Positions 1 through 8,809 of a stretch of DNA of 64,000 bases are shown piece after piece (position 1 is the stretch's first letter; the number at the start of each line of letters is the position of its first letter). The stretch is taken from contig NZ_PXZL01000007.1 in assembly GCF_003013405.1 (NCBI RefSeq), positions 186,001 to 250,000 of the forward strand, written 5' to 3'. The DNA comes from Brevibacillus formosus (GTDB taxonomy: Bacteria; Bacillota; Bacilli; Brevibacillales; Brevibacillaceae). A model generated the notes under the pieces. It was not told the DNA's origin, did no database searches, and was given only the letters and a program-made list of their open reading frames with translations. Position numbers and translations under genes: made by a program.

Positions 1-1237
1 AGGCGCGCTGCGCTTCTGCTGGCATGCTTCCTTCTGTCATAACCAAATAGCGGCGCATATCGATGATTTTATCGACGTGCTCGTTCATTACCGGGCATTG
101 GTCTTCACAGTTGCGACAGGTCGTACAAGCCCACAGCTCCTGCTCGGTAATGACATCGCCGATCAAGCTTTTCTCATAGACCGCGGTTGCTCCTTCCGCT
201 GTCGCCGCTACTTCAGATGCTTGGAACGCAATCTGATTGGCAGTCGTCTGCGAAAAAGCGAAGCTCGGCATCCATGGTGTACGCGACGTCACCGACGCAC
301 CTTTTTCCGTCAAATGGTCGCGCATTTTCGTAATCAGATCCATCGGGGAGAGCATTTTTCCCGTTCCAGAGGCCGGGCACATATTCGTGCAGCGACCGCA
401 CTCCACACAAGCGTACAGGTCGATGAGCTGCGTTTGTGTAAAATCCTCGATTTTGCCGACACCGAATTCTTCCTGCGTCTCGTCCTCGAAATTAATGCTC
501 GTCAGCTTGCCTGGCGGGTCCAGCTTCTTGAACCACACGTTGACTGGCGCAAACAGCAGATGCGCGTGCTTGGACTGCGGCACATACACCGCGAAGCCAA
601 GCAAGATGATCAGATGCAGCCACCAGAAAACGTAAAAGCCTACTGCTGCACCCGTTGTCCCTACCCCAATCGCAGAGAATACGATCGCGAAAACAGAAGA
701 GATCGGAGCGAACGCCGATGGCTCATGTCCGAGCCAAATTTGTTCAAAAGCAAGCGAGAGCAATACAGTCGCCATCAGGGAGGAAATCAGCAAGAGAACA
801 ATCCCTGACTTGAAGCCGCGCTTCAGACGCTTGAGCTTTTCGATATAGCGGCGGTAAAAAGCGTAGCCGACTGCAGCCAAAATGAGAAACGTGGTGATCT
901 CCTGCATGACAGAGAAATATTTGTGAGCGCTGCCAAAAGGAAGCTCGTAGCCTTTCGAAAGCCCTTTGATAATCAGCTCGATGGCCCCGAATTGCAGGGT
1001 GATAAAACCGTAAAACATCACAACGTGCATCACGCCGCTCTTTTTGTCCTTCAGCAGCTTCTTGTGGAAAATGACGTTGTCGAGCATCAGATTGATGCGT
1101 GCCCCAAAGTCATTTTTCACATCCGGCTTTTTCCCCAGCTTGATAAACAGGTATCTGCTGTACACGACATGCCCAGCTAAATACAGCCCGTAAGCAAGAA
1201 CCAGGAAAAAGGCGATCAAATTAATGAGTGCCAGCAT
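1..1237 (-). CDS. fadF: FadF-like iron-sulfur reductase, 3' part outside the window
   Basis: Partial: 412 codons are visible from ATG at 1237 (good GAGGGGAG Shine-Dalgarno) and the frame runs off the left edge. The N-terminal part has several hydrophobic segments like a NarI/HdrE-type membrane domain. It is followed by two ferredoxin-like 4Fe-4S motifs, CVECGRCTNMCP and CTTCRNCEDQCP, as in heterodisulfide-reductase-like proteins. This order of membrane domain plus two clusters plus a CCG region (the last not visible) is that of B. subtilis FadF (YwjF), thought to pass electrons from acyl-CoA dehydrogenation to the membrane. A FadR-like operator lies upstream, which supports the assignment to fatty acid degradation. 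Its function is inferred from family and operator. Confidence 0.85.
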   Translation of the reverse strand, partial: MLALINLIAFFLVLAYGLYLAGHVVYSRYLFIKLGKKPDVKNDFGARINLMLDNVIFHKKLLKDKKSGVMHVVMFYGFITLQFGAIELIIKGLSKGYELPFGSAHKYFSVMQEITTFLILAAVGYAFYRRYIEKLKRLKRGFKSGIVLLLISSLMATVLLSLAFEQIWLGHEPSAFAPISSVFAIVFSAIGVGTTGAAVGFYVFWWLHLIILLGFAVYVPQSKHAHLLFAPVNVWFKKLDPPGKLTSINFEDETQEEFGVGKIEDFTQTQLIDLYACVECGRCTNMCPASGTGKMLSPMDLITKMRDHLTEKGASVTSRTPWMPSFAFSQTTANQIAFQASEVAATAEGATAVYEKSLIGDVITEQELWACTTCRNCEDQCPVMNEHVDKIIDMRRYLVMTEGSMPAEAQRA

Positions 1238-1318
1238 GTTTTCTACTCCCCTCTATTGTGAGTTTTTCTTTAGACGTGGAAATCGTTTTTTCTATCTTAT
1301 CAGAATCATGGGAATAAA

Positions 1319-1336
1319 TGAATGAGTATTCAGTCA
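1319..1336. promoter_or_regulatory. FadR-like operator upstream of fadF
   Basis: TGAATGAGTATTCAGTCA is an imperfect palindrome that matches the Bacillus FadR box (TGAATGAMTANTMATTCA, from memory) at 16 of 18 positions. It sits 80 bp upstream of the fadF start, where a repressor of fatty acid oxidation genes would act. Binding is inferred. Confidence 0.7.
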
Positions 1337-1370
1337 GTCTGTTTATTTTTTTCGAAAAATGAAACGATAC

Positions 1371-1384
1371 TGAGCGACCGCTCA
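1371..1384. promoter_or_regulatory. Second palindrome upstream of fadF
   Basis: TGAGCGACCGCTCA has perfect 6-base arms around two bases. It resembles TetR-family operators in general and lies 35 bp from the FadR-like box. It may be a second operator for the same or another regulator. No factor is known to me for this exact sequence. Confidence 0.4.
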
Positions 1385-1460
1385 TAATGGGTACAACTCG
1401 ATCTTAACACACAAGTTGCGAATCATCCATCCTCTTCGAAGAGTTGGAAATATTCTTACG

Positions 1461-1498
1461 AAAAAAAAGAAACAGCTACCTTCATACGGGTAGCTGTT
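1461..1498 (-). terminator. Terminator of kamA
   Basis: On the minus strand a 10-bp stem AACAGCTACC/GGTAGCTGTT is followed by a T-rich run. It lies just past the kamA stop codon. Confidence 0.85.
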
Positions 1499-1506
1499 GA
1501 TCCTGC

Positions 1507-2871
1507 TTATTTTCCTGAAGCTTCCTTCGTCTCGGCAGTGGTCTGCTCTTTCTTGGCCTTTTGCTCCGAACGTACATCTGCGAGTGACTTGACCTTGGTT
1601 GCTTTGATTCGCTTGTTGCGCGGCAGATCAGTCGGCTCCAGATTGTCCACCTCGTCTTGCATGAGTGCTGCGATACCAACTGCTTTGCCTTTTGCAGCCA
1701 CGCAGTATTCGCAGTTTTCTTCATCATGCTCGTGGTATTGCTTCGGCTCTGGATAGGACGTGATAACGCCTTCAAAGTTGCGCAGGACGACTTTATCGGA
1801 CGCTTGCGAGATAATGTAGTTCGGGCTGACGGGAATTTTACCGCCGCCGTGTGGAGCGTCTACTACAAAGGTCGGAACTGCATAGCCGGAAGTATGGCCG
1901 CGCAGGTGCTCAATGATTTCGATCCCTTTGCTGACAGGCGCACGGAAGTGTCCAATTCCCTCTGACAGGTCGCATTGATAGATGTAATACGGGCGAACGC
2001 GGATTTTCACCAGGTCCTGCACCAGCTTTTTCATCGTATTCGCACAATCGTTGATACCGGCCAAAATAACTGCCTGGTTACCGAGCGGAACACCAGCATT
2101 GGCAAGCATTTCGCAAGCCTGCTTTGCTTCCGGTGTAATTTCTTTTGGATGGTTAAAGTGTGTATTGAGCCAAACCGGATGGTATTTTTTCAAGATGTTG
2201 CACAGGTTTTCGGTAATGCGCTGCGGGAATACAACGGGTGCACGCGTACCGATCCGAATAATTTCAACATGCGGGATATCGCGCAGGCTGCTGATGATGT
2301 ATTCCAATACGCGGTCATTGATCAACAGACCGTCTCCACCGGAGAGCAGTACATCGCGGACTTCTGGTCTTGAGCGGATGTAATCGATACAGGCATCCAG
2401 CTGTTTCTTTGGCACGCCCATGCCGATCTGGCCGGAAAAGCGACGGCGCGTACAGTAACGGCAATACATGGAGCATTGGTTCGTCACCAGGAAAAGCACG
2501 CGATCTGGATAACGATGCGTCAGACCAGGTACAGGAGAATCGGTATCCTCGTGGAGTGGGTCTTCCATGTCGTATTTGGTACGAACCATCTCAGAGGACA
2601 AAGGTACAGACTGCATGCGAACCGGATCGCTTGGATCGTCTGGATCCATCAGATGAGCATAGTACGGTGTGATGTTGAGCGGAATGGTTTGCGTAGAAAT
2701 ACGTACGCCCTCTTCCTCTTCCGGTGTCAGGTTGATTACCTGCTTCAAATCATCGACCGTCTTGATGGTATGCGTAAGCTGCCACATCCAGTCATTCCAT
2801 TGCTCGTCCGTGACATCCTTCCAAAGTTCTATCGAACGCCAATCGCGTTTTGTCGCTACTGTCATGTGCAT
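1507..2871 (-). CDS. kamA: L-lysine 2,3-aminomutase
   Basis: 454 residues, nearly collinear with B. subtilis KamA/YodO. It is a radical SAM, PLP-dependent enzyme converting L-lysine to L-beta-lysine. Visible features are the radical SAM cluster motif CSMYCRYC (C133, C137, C140), the glycine-rich SGGDG motif near 178, the PLP lysine in GGGK (K345) and the substrate-binding aspartates D301 and D338. Two in-frame ATGs occur (2871 and 2865) behind the SD GAGAGGAG; 2871 is used here. A sigma-54 promoter lies 55-70 bp upstream and the divergently ordered activator gene (same strand, upstream) is adjacent, so the gene is probably induced by lysine or a related metabolite through that activator. No beta-lysine acetyltransferase gene is next to it. 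Confidence 0.95.
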   Translation of the reverse strand: MHMTVATKRDWRSIELWKDVTDEQWNDWMWQLTHTIKTVDDLKQVINLTPEEEEGVRISTQTIPLNITPYYAHLMDPDDPSDPVRMQSVPLSSEMVRTKYDMEDPLHEDTDSPVPGLTHRYPDRVLFLVTNQCSMYCRYCTRRRFSGQIGMGVPKKQLDACIDYIRSRPEVRDVLLSGGDGLLINDRVLEYIISSLRDIPHVEIIRIGTRAPVVFPQRITENLCNILKKYHPVWLNTHFNHPKEITPEAKQACEMLANAGVPLGNQAVILAGINDCANTMKKLVQDLVKIRVRPYYIYQCDLSEGIGHFRAPVSKGIEIIEHLRGHTSGYAVPTFVVDAPHGGGKIPVSPNYIISQASDKVVLRNFEGVITSYPEPKQYHEHDEENCEYCVAAKGKAVGIAALMQDEVDNLEPTDLPRNKRIKATKVKSLADVRSEQKAKKEQTTAETKEASGK

Positions 2872-2926
2872 CCCGTCTCCTCTCGTCTTATGGTGAACCT
2901 CTTCGTTTCACTCAACCAACAAGAGA

Positions 2927-2942
2927 TGCAAGTGCCATGCCA
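2927..2942 (-). promoter_or_regulatory. Sigma-54 promoter of kamA
   Basis: On the minus strand TGGCATGGCACTTGCA fits the sigma-54 form TGGCAY-N5-TTGCW with GG and GC at -24/-12. It is 56 bp upstream of the kamA start and directly downstream of a sigma-54 activator gene. Confidence 0.85.
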
Positions 2943-3018
2943 ACAAATCAAAAGATTTAGAAAATAAGGAATAGAGCGTTTTGTAAGCGTTTCTCGTCCG
3001 TTTGATCTTTCTTGAGTC

Positions 3019-3034
3019 TGCCGAATTCTCGGCA
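3019..3034. promoter_or_regulatory. Candidate upstream activator site for kamA
   Basis: TGCCGAATTCTCGGCA has perfect 6-base arms. It lies about 80 bp upstream of the sigma-54 promoter, at a typical enhancer distance. A near-identical palindrome occurs at 4505-4520 before the activator gene itself, which suggests both are sites of that activator. Confidence 0.65.
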
Positions 3035-3035
3035 C

Positions 3036-4454
3036 TCAACAGGGAGGGATCATCCGCTGCGCGAGCTTGTATTGCAGCGTCTGTCTTGGGATGCCCAAGA
3101 GCTTGGCGGCACGAAGTACATTGCCGTCCGTTTGCTGCATCGCATCTTTAATCACCTTTTCCTCTACCTCACGCAAAATTTCGGGCAGCGTACAACCTTC
3201 CTTTGATAGGAGTTGAGCCGATATTGGCGCTTCTTTTTTCTCAGACTGCGAGCGTTCCAGCATATGAGCAGGGAGATGATCCAACAAAATGATGTCCGAC
3301 TCCACCATATTCATAGCTGCTTCTATGACATGTTCCAGTTCACGGACATTCCCCGGCCAATCATACGCAGCAAACAAATTAGCCACTTCACTGCTGATTC
3401 CACGCACATTCATACCGAAGATCCGATTGAACTTTTGTAAGAAATGGTCGATCAGCATATCCACATCTTCTCTGCGCTCGCGCAATGGCGGCAGTTCAAA
3501 AGAGACGACGTTGATCCGGTAGTACAGGTCAGCTCGCATGACTCCTCGCTCCACGAGTGACTGCGGTGCTTCGTTGACTGCGGCGATTACCCGTACGTCC
3601 ACTTTGGTCGATTGGCTCCCGCCGATCCGTCTGATCTGCCCGTCCTGGAGGACTCGCAGCAGCTTTGCTTGCAAATCGAGTGGCATGCTGTTCAGTTCAT
3701 CCAGAAATAACGTACCACCGTCCGCCAGCTCGAATAACCCTGGCCGATCATCGGCTCCCGTGAAGCTGCCTTTTGTTGTGCCAAACAGCAAGCTTTCGAG
3801 CAGCGCGGCCGGCAGTGCTGCACAGTTTTGCGCGATGAATGGCTTACTGCTGCGGACAGACGCGTGATGAATAGATTGGACAAACAGTTCTTTTCCCGTC
3901 CCAGTTTCGCCGTATATCAACACGGGAGAAGTTGTCCGGGCAGCTTTTCGAGCGCGTTCTTTGAGGCGTTTCATTTTTTCACTCATCGTCAAAATGTCTT
4001 CGAAATGGAAAGTCGTTTCATCTACCGAGCGTTTTGTCCGTTTCGGCTTGCTAATCTTGGCCTGAAGATCGACTAAGCGCTCCGATAGTTCTTTTAGCTT
4101 GCCGATATCCTTCGCCACCTCGACTGCCCCGACTAATCGTGTGCCTACTCTCACTGGAAGTGTCGTGTTGATTGTCTCCACACGCATTCCCTTCCAGTTC
4201 TTATATGTCTGTGTCTGGTTGTAAATTGATTCGCCACTATCGATGACACGAAGCAGGGTACTCGACTGTCGATCAAGCGAAGGAAAAACCTCCAACAATG
4301 GCTTCCCCAACACCTCTTCTGAGGTCAGCCCATCGAGCTTGGCTGCGACGTGATTGTAGAAAATCGTAATGCCATTTGCGTCCACAACGTGAATTCCTTC
4401 ATCGATAGCACCCAAGATCGCCTGCAACATTTCTACCGTATCTGACAACGGCAT
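3036..4454 (-). CDS. Sigma-54-dependent activator with PAS domain (KamR/RocR type)
   Basis: 472 residues from ATG 4454, chosen because AAGGAAGGAG precedes it; a longer reading to 4502 has no ribosome binding site. The order is a PAS-like sensor (about 8-120), then the AAA+ domain with Walker A GETGTGKE (182-189), the sigma-54 contact loop GSFTGA (229-234) and Walker B GTLFLDE (247-253), and a Fis-type helix-turn-helix at the C-terminus ending near 470. GSFTGA instead of GAFTGA is a tolerated variant. It lies immediately upstream of the kamA sigma-54 promoter, so it very likely activates kamA in answer to an amino acid signal. A palindrome at 4505-4520 upstream of its own start suggests self-control. 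Confidence 0.92.
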   Translation of the reverse strand: MPLSDTVEMLQAILGAIDEGIHVVDANGITIFYNHVAAKLDGLTSEEVLGKPLLEVFPSLDRQSSTLLRVIDSGESIYNQTQTYKNWKGMRVETINTTLPVRVGTRLVGAVEVAKDIGKLKELSERLVDLQAKISKPKRTKRSVDETTFHFEDILTMSEKMKRLKERARKAARTTSPVLIYGETGTGKELFVQSIHHASVRSSKPFIAQNCAALPAALLESLLFGTTKGSFTGADDRPGLFELADGGTLFLDELNSMPLDLQAKLLRVLQDGQIRRIGGSQSTKVDVRVIAAVNEAPQSLVERGVMRADLYYRINVVSFELPPLRERREDVDMLIDHFLQKFNRIFGMNVRGISSEVANLFAAYDWPGNVRELEHVIEAAMNMVESDIILLDHLPAHMLERSQSEKKEAPISAQLLSKEGCTLPEILREVEEKVIKDAMQQTDGNVLRAAKLLGIPRQTLQYKLAQRMIPPC

Positions 4455-4504
4455 CCTGGCTTTCACTCCTTCCTTCCATCCATGCTGCCAAAAAATCATC
4501 ACTT

Positions 4505-4520
4505 CGCCGAATATTCGGCA
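4505..4520. promoter_or_regulatory. Palindrome before the sigma-54 activator gene
   Basis: CGCCGAATATTCGGCA contains the perfect 14-bp palindrome GCCGAATATTCGGC and matches the site at 3019-3034 in both arms. It lies 50 bp upstream of the chosen start and may mediate autoregulation. Confidence 0.6.
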
Positions 4521-4531
4521 CTTTTAGGAAT

Positions 4532-4924
4532 TTATCGGTTACGCCCTACCTGAATGGCAAGCATTGCGGTATACAGTAAATGTCCCAATATCCAGATGAG
4601 GAACGCTGTCATACTCATCGGGGATTGACTCAACACACTAAATGGGAAAAACGCAATAGAAAAACCAAGCATCCAGTACAGCAAGTATCGTACCGATCGG
4701 GCTTTTCGTTCCCGCGGGTAAAAGTGCATGAGAAAAAAGGCGACGATCACACTAATCAGCAGATGAATCAACAGTTCTACAATAGAGGGCAGATTTTCCA
4801 TACCCGGTACATAGCTGACATCAATTAAAACAGGAAAGGTATTGGTATCAAACAAACCATCTCCAAGCGCCAAAAAAGCAGCAAGACCCAGACCGGCTAT
4901 TAGTCCATTTGCGAGTACAAACAT
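4532..4924 (-). CDS. Small membrane protein of unknown function
   Basis: 130 residues from ATG 4924, preceded by AGAGGGGG. The frame is open to 4990 but that extension would run into the terminator at 4972-5001, so the shorter start is preferred. It has about four hydrophobic membrane segments, with a charged loop HFYPRERKARS in the middle. I do not recognise the family. It lies between ywiB (upstream, separated by a terminator) and the sigma-54 activator. Confidence 0.7.
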   Translation of the reverse strand: MFVLANGLIAGLGLAAFLALGDGLFDTNTFPVLIDVSYVPGMENLPSIVELLIHLLISVIVAFFLMHFYPRERKARSVRYLLYWMLGFSIAFFPFSVLSQSPMSMTAFLIWILGHLLYTAMLAIQVGRNR

Positions 4925-4971
4925 GCTGTATCCCCCTCTCACTTCAGCCGCAAGTACTCCTATTGTACGTG

Positions 4972-5001
4972 CAAAAAACCGCCCTTGCAAAGGGCGGCTT
5001 A
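4972..5001 (-). terminator. Terminator of ywiB
   Basis: Minus-strand stem GCCGCCCTT/AAGGGCGG followed by TTTTTT, overlapping the ywiB stop codon. Confidence 0.85.
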
Positions 5002-5412
5002 TTTTCCTAGCTCTATTTTCAGCTCATGCTCACCAGCGTACTGCTCATTCATCCATAGCTGGTACGCGATTTCTACCTGTACAGGAACCTCTGCTTCGTA
5101 GCGAATTCGCAGCTTGTTCGTATGGGTCTCCATTGCAAACGGACCATAGGGACTTTGATAGGTAGAATGGGTGCTGGCGCCTTTTTCGAATTGCTGCCTG
5201 GTTGAAACTCCGCCCTGACGAACCAGCGTAATGGACGTATCTGTCAGCTTCAGTGTCGTGCTTACTTCGCCTACGCCCTCCATCTGCTCTTTGTAGGTCA
5301 AGTACCATGCGGATGCTTTTTGTACGCGCTTGCCTTCATAGCTGTGAGTCGTTTCTTCCCAGTTGCCTTCTACATGATGCCGTGCCGTCAATTTCACTTG
5401 TATGTCTTGCAT
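4999..5412 (-). CDS. ywiB: YwiB family protein (DUF1934)
   Basis: 137 residues from ATG 5412 behind GTGGAGTG; a GTG at 5427 is part of that ribosome site and is not preferred. The sequence is beta-rich, with alternating strands such as TTLKLTDTSITLVRQG, as in the small calycin-like barrel family DUF1934. B. subtilis YwiB is of nearly the same length. Its molecular role is unknown to me. In B. subtilis it is next to argS; here it stands between an MFS gene and a membrane protein, so the usual neighbour is absent. Confidence 0.8.
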   Translation of the reverse strand: MQDIQVKLTARHHVEGNWEETTHSYEGKRVQKASAWYLTYKEQMEGVGEVSTTLKLTDTSITLVRQGGVSTRQQFEKGASTHSTYQSPYGPFAMETHTNKLRIRYEAEVPVQVEIAYQLWMNEQYAGEHELKIELGK

Positions 5413-5464
5413 GCTTTTACACTCCACTTTCTTTCGCTTCCCATTTATCCCTACATTCTACCCT

Positions 5465-6709
5465 TCATCGCTCTTGTGTGGCAACCGCCGCCTCCGCTTT
5501 GGCATCCGCCAGCAGGTATCTCATGGTAGCAGCAATCCCGACCGCCGCAAGCAACAGCAGACCCGCCAGCACCAAGTACCCGACTCCTGCCCCTGTGTAA
5601 TCGATCATAGTCGTAAACAATCCGATCAGGACCAAACGCATCATCATGCCGATTGAGTTGAAAAAGCTCATCACCCGCCCCATCTGATGCTTCGGCACAA
5701 CTGTCATATAGAGCGATTGCCGAATCAAGCGCACAGAAGCGTTACTCCACCCGTAAAACGTGTACGCCGCAATCAGCGCCCAGCCATACGGCAAAGCAAT
5801 CATGACGACAATGGCTATCGCGAACAGCAACGTATTGCCGATCATGGCTGCCAGCTGCCCCATCTTGCGAACCACGATCGCAACGAGTAAACCTGCTGCC
5901 ACGGCACCCAGTGCATACGTGACCTCTCCTAGCGAATAAACCGAGACACCCTCCTGCAGCGTTTGGCTTATGTAAACAGGCTTCAATAAGTTCGTAGCCA
6001 TCACAGCAATGAAGGGCATGAGTGCGGATACCCCAAACAGAAGGAATCCTTTCTTTTGCTGAATGTACCGCCAGCTTTCCATCAGCTGCCTCGTCCATGC
6101 GACACCCTGGCTTTGCTTCGCTTCTTTTTCCAGCGTGAAGGTATACGTCATGGTAGACAGCAGGGTAAAGGCGAACAAGTACGTAATCGCATTGAAAATA
6201 ATCACAACATGCAGCCCATAGGAGCTAAGCAAAATCCCCGCAAACGCGCCGGCAAGAACGGATGCCGTCTGTCCTTCGATCTCGAGCAGACTGTTGATGC
6301 TGTTGTAATGCTTGGGCTCAAACGTCTCCTGAACCAGCGCGGACTGCGTCGGGTAATGAATTTGGTACATAAAAGTCGTTGTCAAATAGATAACAATCAG
6401 CATCCACTCGGTGTACTCTCCGAAAAAGCCCCAGATCGCGAGCATGCCAAGCACGCCAAATCCGATCAAGTTTTCTACCAGCAGCATTTTCTTGCGGGAG
6501 TAACGATCGATGAGTGTCCCGATATACGGCCCAATGAAAAACATCAGTACCGCAGAAGTGAACATGGTGGAGCCCAAAAGCTGAGCAGAGCCTGTCGTTT
6601 CCACGAGGAACCAAGCAATCCCAATCATCGTCATGCCTTGCCCAAAGCCGGAGAACAGATTAGAAAAGAACAGTTTTCGAAATGGTGCGTAGGCAAATAC
6701 CTCTCTCAT
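5465..6709 (-). CDS. MFS transporter
   Basis: 414 residues from ATG 6709, preceded by AAAGGAG; upstream frame extension lacks such a site. It has about twelve hydrophobic segments and the MFS signature loop between TM2 and TM3, GTLIDRYSRKK (near 66-76). It resembles the MFS family that carries macrolide efflux-type and putative enterobactin-type exporters, but the substrate cannot be read from the sequence. It has its own strong sigma-A-type promoter with an internal dyad, so it is probably expressed singly and under a dedicated regulator. Confidence 0.85.
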   Translation of the reverse strand: MREVFAYAPFRKLFFSNLFSGFGQGMTMIGIAWFLVETTGSAQLLGSTMFTSAVLMFFIGPYIGTLIDRYSRKKMLLVENLIGFGVLGMLAIWGFFGEYTEWMLIVIYLTTTFMYQIHYPTQSALVQETFEPKHYNSINSLLEIEGQTASVLAGAFAGILLSSYGLHVVIIFNAITYLFAFTLLSTMTYTFTLEKEAKQSQGVAWTRQLMESWRYIQQKKGFLLFGVSALMPFIAVMATNLLKPVYISQTLQEGVSVYSLGEVTYALGAVAAGLLVAIVVRKMGQLAAMIGNTLLFAIAIVVMIALPYGWALIAAYTFYGWSNASVRLIRQSLYMTVVPKHQMGRVMSFFNSIGMMMRLVLIGLFTTMIDYTGAGVGYLVLAGLLLLAAVGIAATMRYLLADAKAEAAVATQER

Positions 6710-6766
6710 GCAGACAACTCCTTTGTAGGAAACCTCCGTCAAATAATCAATCATTTCACTATTATG

Positions 6767-6795
6767 ATTGTACTGACTATTTTATACTTTGTAAA
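6767..6795 (-). promoter_or_regulatory. Promoter of the MFS gene
   Basis: Minus strand: TTTACA (6790-6795), 17-bp spacer, TACAAT (6767-6772). An inverted repeat AATCAT/ATGATT overlaps the start region (about 6749-6769) and could be an operator. Confidence 0.65.
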
Positions 6796-6841
6796 CTAAA
6801 ATGTTTATTAAATTAGTTCAATCTCTATCACCACCAATAGG

Positions 6842-6880
6842 AAAAGCCTCCGGTTCTTTTTCAAAACCGGAGGCTTTTTA
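6842..6880. terminator. Terminator after speB
   Basis: Stem AAAGCCTCCGGTT/AACCGGAGGCTTT with T runs on both strands, placed just past the speB stop. It can work in both directions. Confidence 0.9.
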
Positions 6881-6890
6881 CGCAGATATC

Positions 6891-7760
6891 TTATTTTACA
6901 AAGCTCAAGAGCAGCTCACGAACGATTTTGGATGCCGCGATTTGCGTCATTTCGCTATGGTCATATACAGGAGCAACCTCCACCAGGTCACAACCGATGA
7001 CATTCGCACCGTTGTTTGCCATGAAGTGAATGGTATCGAGCAGCTCACGAGACGTGATGCCGCCTGCTTCTGTTGTACCTGTTCCTGGAGCGTGCGCAGG
7101 GTCCAATACATCGATGTCAATCGACAGGTAGATCGGACGGTTGCCGATGGTAGGCAGCACTTGCTTCACTGGCTCCAGTACATCGTATTTGTACAGGTGC
7201 ATGTTTTCTTTTGCCCACTCAAACTCGTCCTTCATCCCGCTGCGGATTCCGAAAGAGTATACATTTTTACCGCCGATCAGGTTGCATACCTTTTTGATCG
7301 GGGTGGAGTGGGAGTATTCGTATCCCTCGTAGTTGTCGCGCAGGTCTGTATGCGCGTCAAAGTGGAATACAACCATGTCCTTGTACTTTTCATAAACCGC
7401 TTGGAATACTGGCCAGGAAACTAAGTGCTCTCCGCCCAGACCCAATGGGAATTTGCCATCTGCCAACACTTTTGCCACGAATGTACGGATCGCATCCAGG
7501 CTACCTTCCACGTTTCCAAAAGGAAGAGGAATATCGCCGGCATCAAAGTATTTGATGTCTTCCAAGAGCCTGTCCAAGTACGGGCTGTACTCTTCCAGTC
7601 CGATAGAAACCTCACGAATACGGGCAGGGCCAAAACGAGATCCCGGACGGAAGCTCACTGTCCAGTCCATCGGCATACCGTAAATAACCGCTTGGCTTTC
7701 TTCGTAATTCCCGTGACTACGGATAAAGACATTTCCAGAGTATGCTTCGTCAAAACGCAT
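6891..7760 (-). CDS. speB: Agmatinase
   Basis: 289 residues, full length for the ureohydrolase family. It hydrolyses agmatine to putrescine and urea using two manganese ions. Metal-ligand motifs are visible: GGEH near 119, HFDAHTD near 143 and SIDIDVLDP near 223. It is 19 bp downstream of spermidine synthase, in the same order as B. subtilis speE-speB, so the two form an operon that makes spermidine from arginine-derived agmatine. GGGGGAG precedes ATG 7760. Confidence 0.95.
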   Translation of the reverse strand: MRFDEAYSGNVFIRSHGNYEESQAVIYGMPMDWTVSFRPGSRFGPARIREVSIGLEEYSPYLDRLLEDIKYFDAGDIPLPFGNVEGSLDAIRTFVAKVLADGKFPLGLGGEHLVSWPVFQAVYEKYKDMVVFHFDAHTDLRDNYEGYEYSHSTPIKKVCNLIGGKNVYSFGIRSGMKDEFEWAKENMHLYKYDVLEPVKQVLPTIGNRPIYLSIDIDVLDPAHAPGTGTTEAGGITSRELLDTIHFMANNGANVIGCDLVEVAPVYDHSEMTQIAASKIVRELLLSFVK

Positions 7761-7779
7761 AGGTGTAGTTCTCCCCCGA

Positions 7780-8619
7780 TTATTCGCGGGTCAGCTCAGC
7801 CACAAAGTTAGGCAGTTTGAAAGCAGCGTGGTGAACTTCCGCATTGTAGTATTTGGTGCCCAGATCTTTGATTTTCGCTGGATCTACTTCCAACGGATCG
7901 TGTTGCTTGGAAGCGATGGTGAAGCTCCACAGTCCGGATGGATAAGTAGGGATGCTGCAAGTGTAGAGACGAGTAACCGGGAAGATCGATTTCAGGTCTT
8001 TGAATACGCGTTTGATCAGATCACGGTTGAACCAAGGAGATTCCGTTTGAGCAACCATGATACCGTCTGGTTTCAATGCATCGTGAATGCCTTGATAGAA
8101 ACCTTTTTCGAACAGACCTACAGCAGGACCAACTGGCTCTGTAGAGTCGACCATGATCACATCGTACTCACCTTTGTGGTCATGGATATGTTTAATACCA
8201 TCGATGACTTGTACATCTACACGCGGATTACCTGTCAATGCACTCGCAATCTCAGGGAAATATTTTTTGCAAGACTCAATGACGCCACCGTCGATTTCAG
8301 CCAGAACTGCTTTTTCTACAGACGCGTGCTTTACGATTTCACGAATAGCACCGCCATCGCCGCCGCCTACAACCAGAACCTTTTTCGGGTTTGGATGCGT
8401 ATTCAGCGCGATATGAGAAATCATTTCATGGTAGACAAACTCATCGACATCGGTAGTCATAACCATGCCGTCGAGCACTAACATGCGACCAAACTGCTTC
8501 GTATTAATTACGTCGATTTGTTGAAACTCGGATTTCTCACTGTATAGGGTTTCTGTAATTTTCGTTGTTATCCCGTGATTTTCCGTCTGTTTTTCGGTGT
8601 ACCACAATTCCATGTTCAT
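7780..8619 (-). CDS. speE: Spermidine synthase
   Basis: 279 residues from ATG 8619, which has GAAGGAGGT at proper distance; a longer frame to 8715 lacks a ribosome site. It transfers the aminopropyl group of decarboxylated SAM to putrescine. Features are the N-terminal LWYTEKQ beta domain, the nucleotide-binding motif [10 protein letters not shown] near 80 and the catalytic DSTEPVGPA loop. First gene of the speE-speB operon, divergent from pbpG. The start matches the B. subtilis protein ([10 protein letters not shown]). Confidence 0.95.
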   Translation of the reverse strand: MNMELWYTEKQTENHGITTKITETLYSEKSEFQQIDVINTKQFGRMLVLDGMVMTTDVDEFVYHEMISHIALNTHPNPKKVLVVGGGDGGAIREIVKHASVEKAVLAEIDGGVIESCKKYFPEIASALTGNPRVDVQVIDGIKHIHDHKGEYDVIMVDSTEPVGPAVGLFEKGFYQGIHDALKPDGIMVAQTESPWFNRDLIKRVFKDLKSIFPVTRLYTCSIPTYPSGLWSFTIASKQHDPLEVDPAKIKDLGTKYYNAEVHHAAFKLPNFVAELTRE

Positions 8620-8742
8620 GGCTATGTAACCTCCTTCAATTAACCGCATGAAAATACAATATAACAAGAAAATTATAGTAGCTGTCTTCCAAATTGCAAG
8701 ATATTTTTCTAGCAAGGAAAGTTTAACCAGCTTGCAAGCGAC

Positions 8743-8767
8743 ACATACTACTAGTAACGTAGTATGT
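8743..8767. promoter_or_regulatory. Perfect dyad between speE and pbpG
   Basis: ACATACTAC-N7-GTAGTATGT is a perfect 9-bp inverted repeat 43 bp upstream of the pbpG start. It has no T tract and so looks like an operator for a dimeric regulator, not a terminator. The regulator is not known. Confidence 0.5.
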
Positions 8768-8809
8768 CCTATTTTATTGATTCAACCGCAGAAAGGAGGA
8801 GAGGCACAC

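Noticed and set aside
77-808. 243-codon plus-strand frame at the left edge
   Set aside because: Opposite the fadF gene, whose iron-sulfur motifs are unmistakable.
4925-4990. N-terminal extension of the small membrane protein
   Set aside because: Would start inside the ywiB terminator and lacks a ribosome site.
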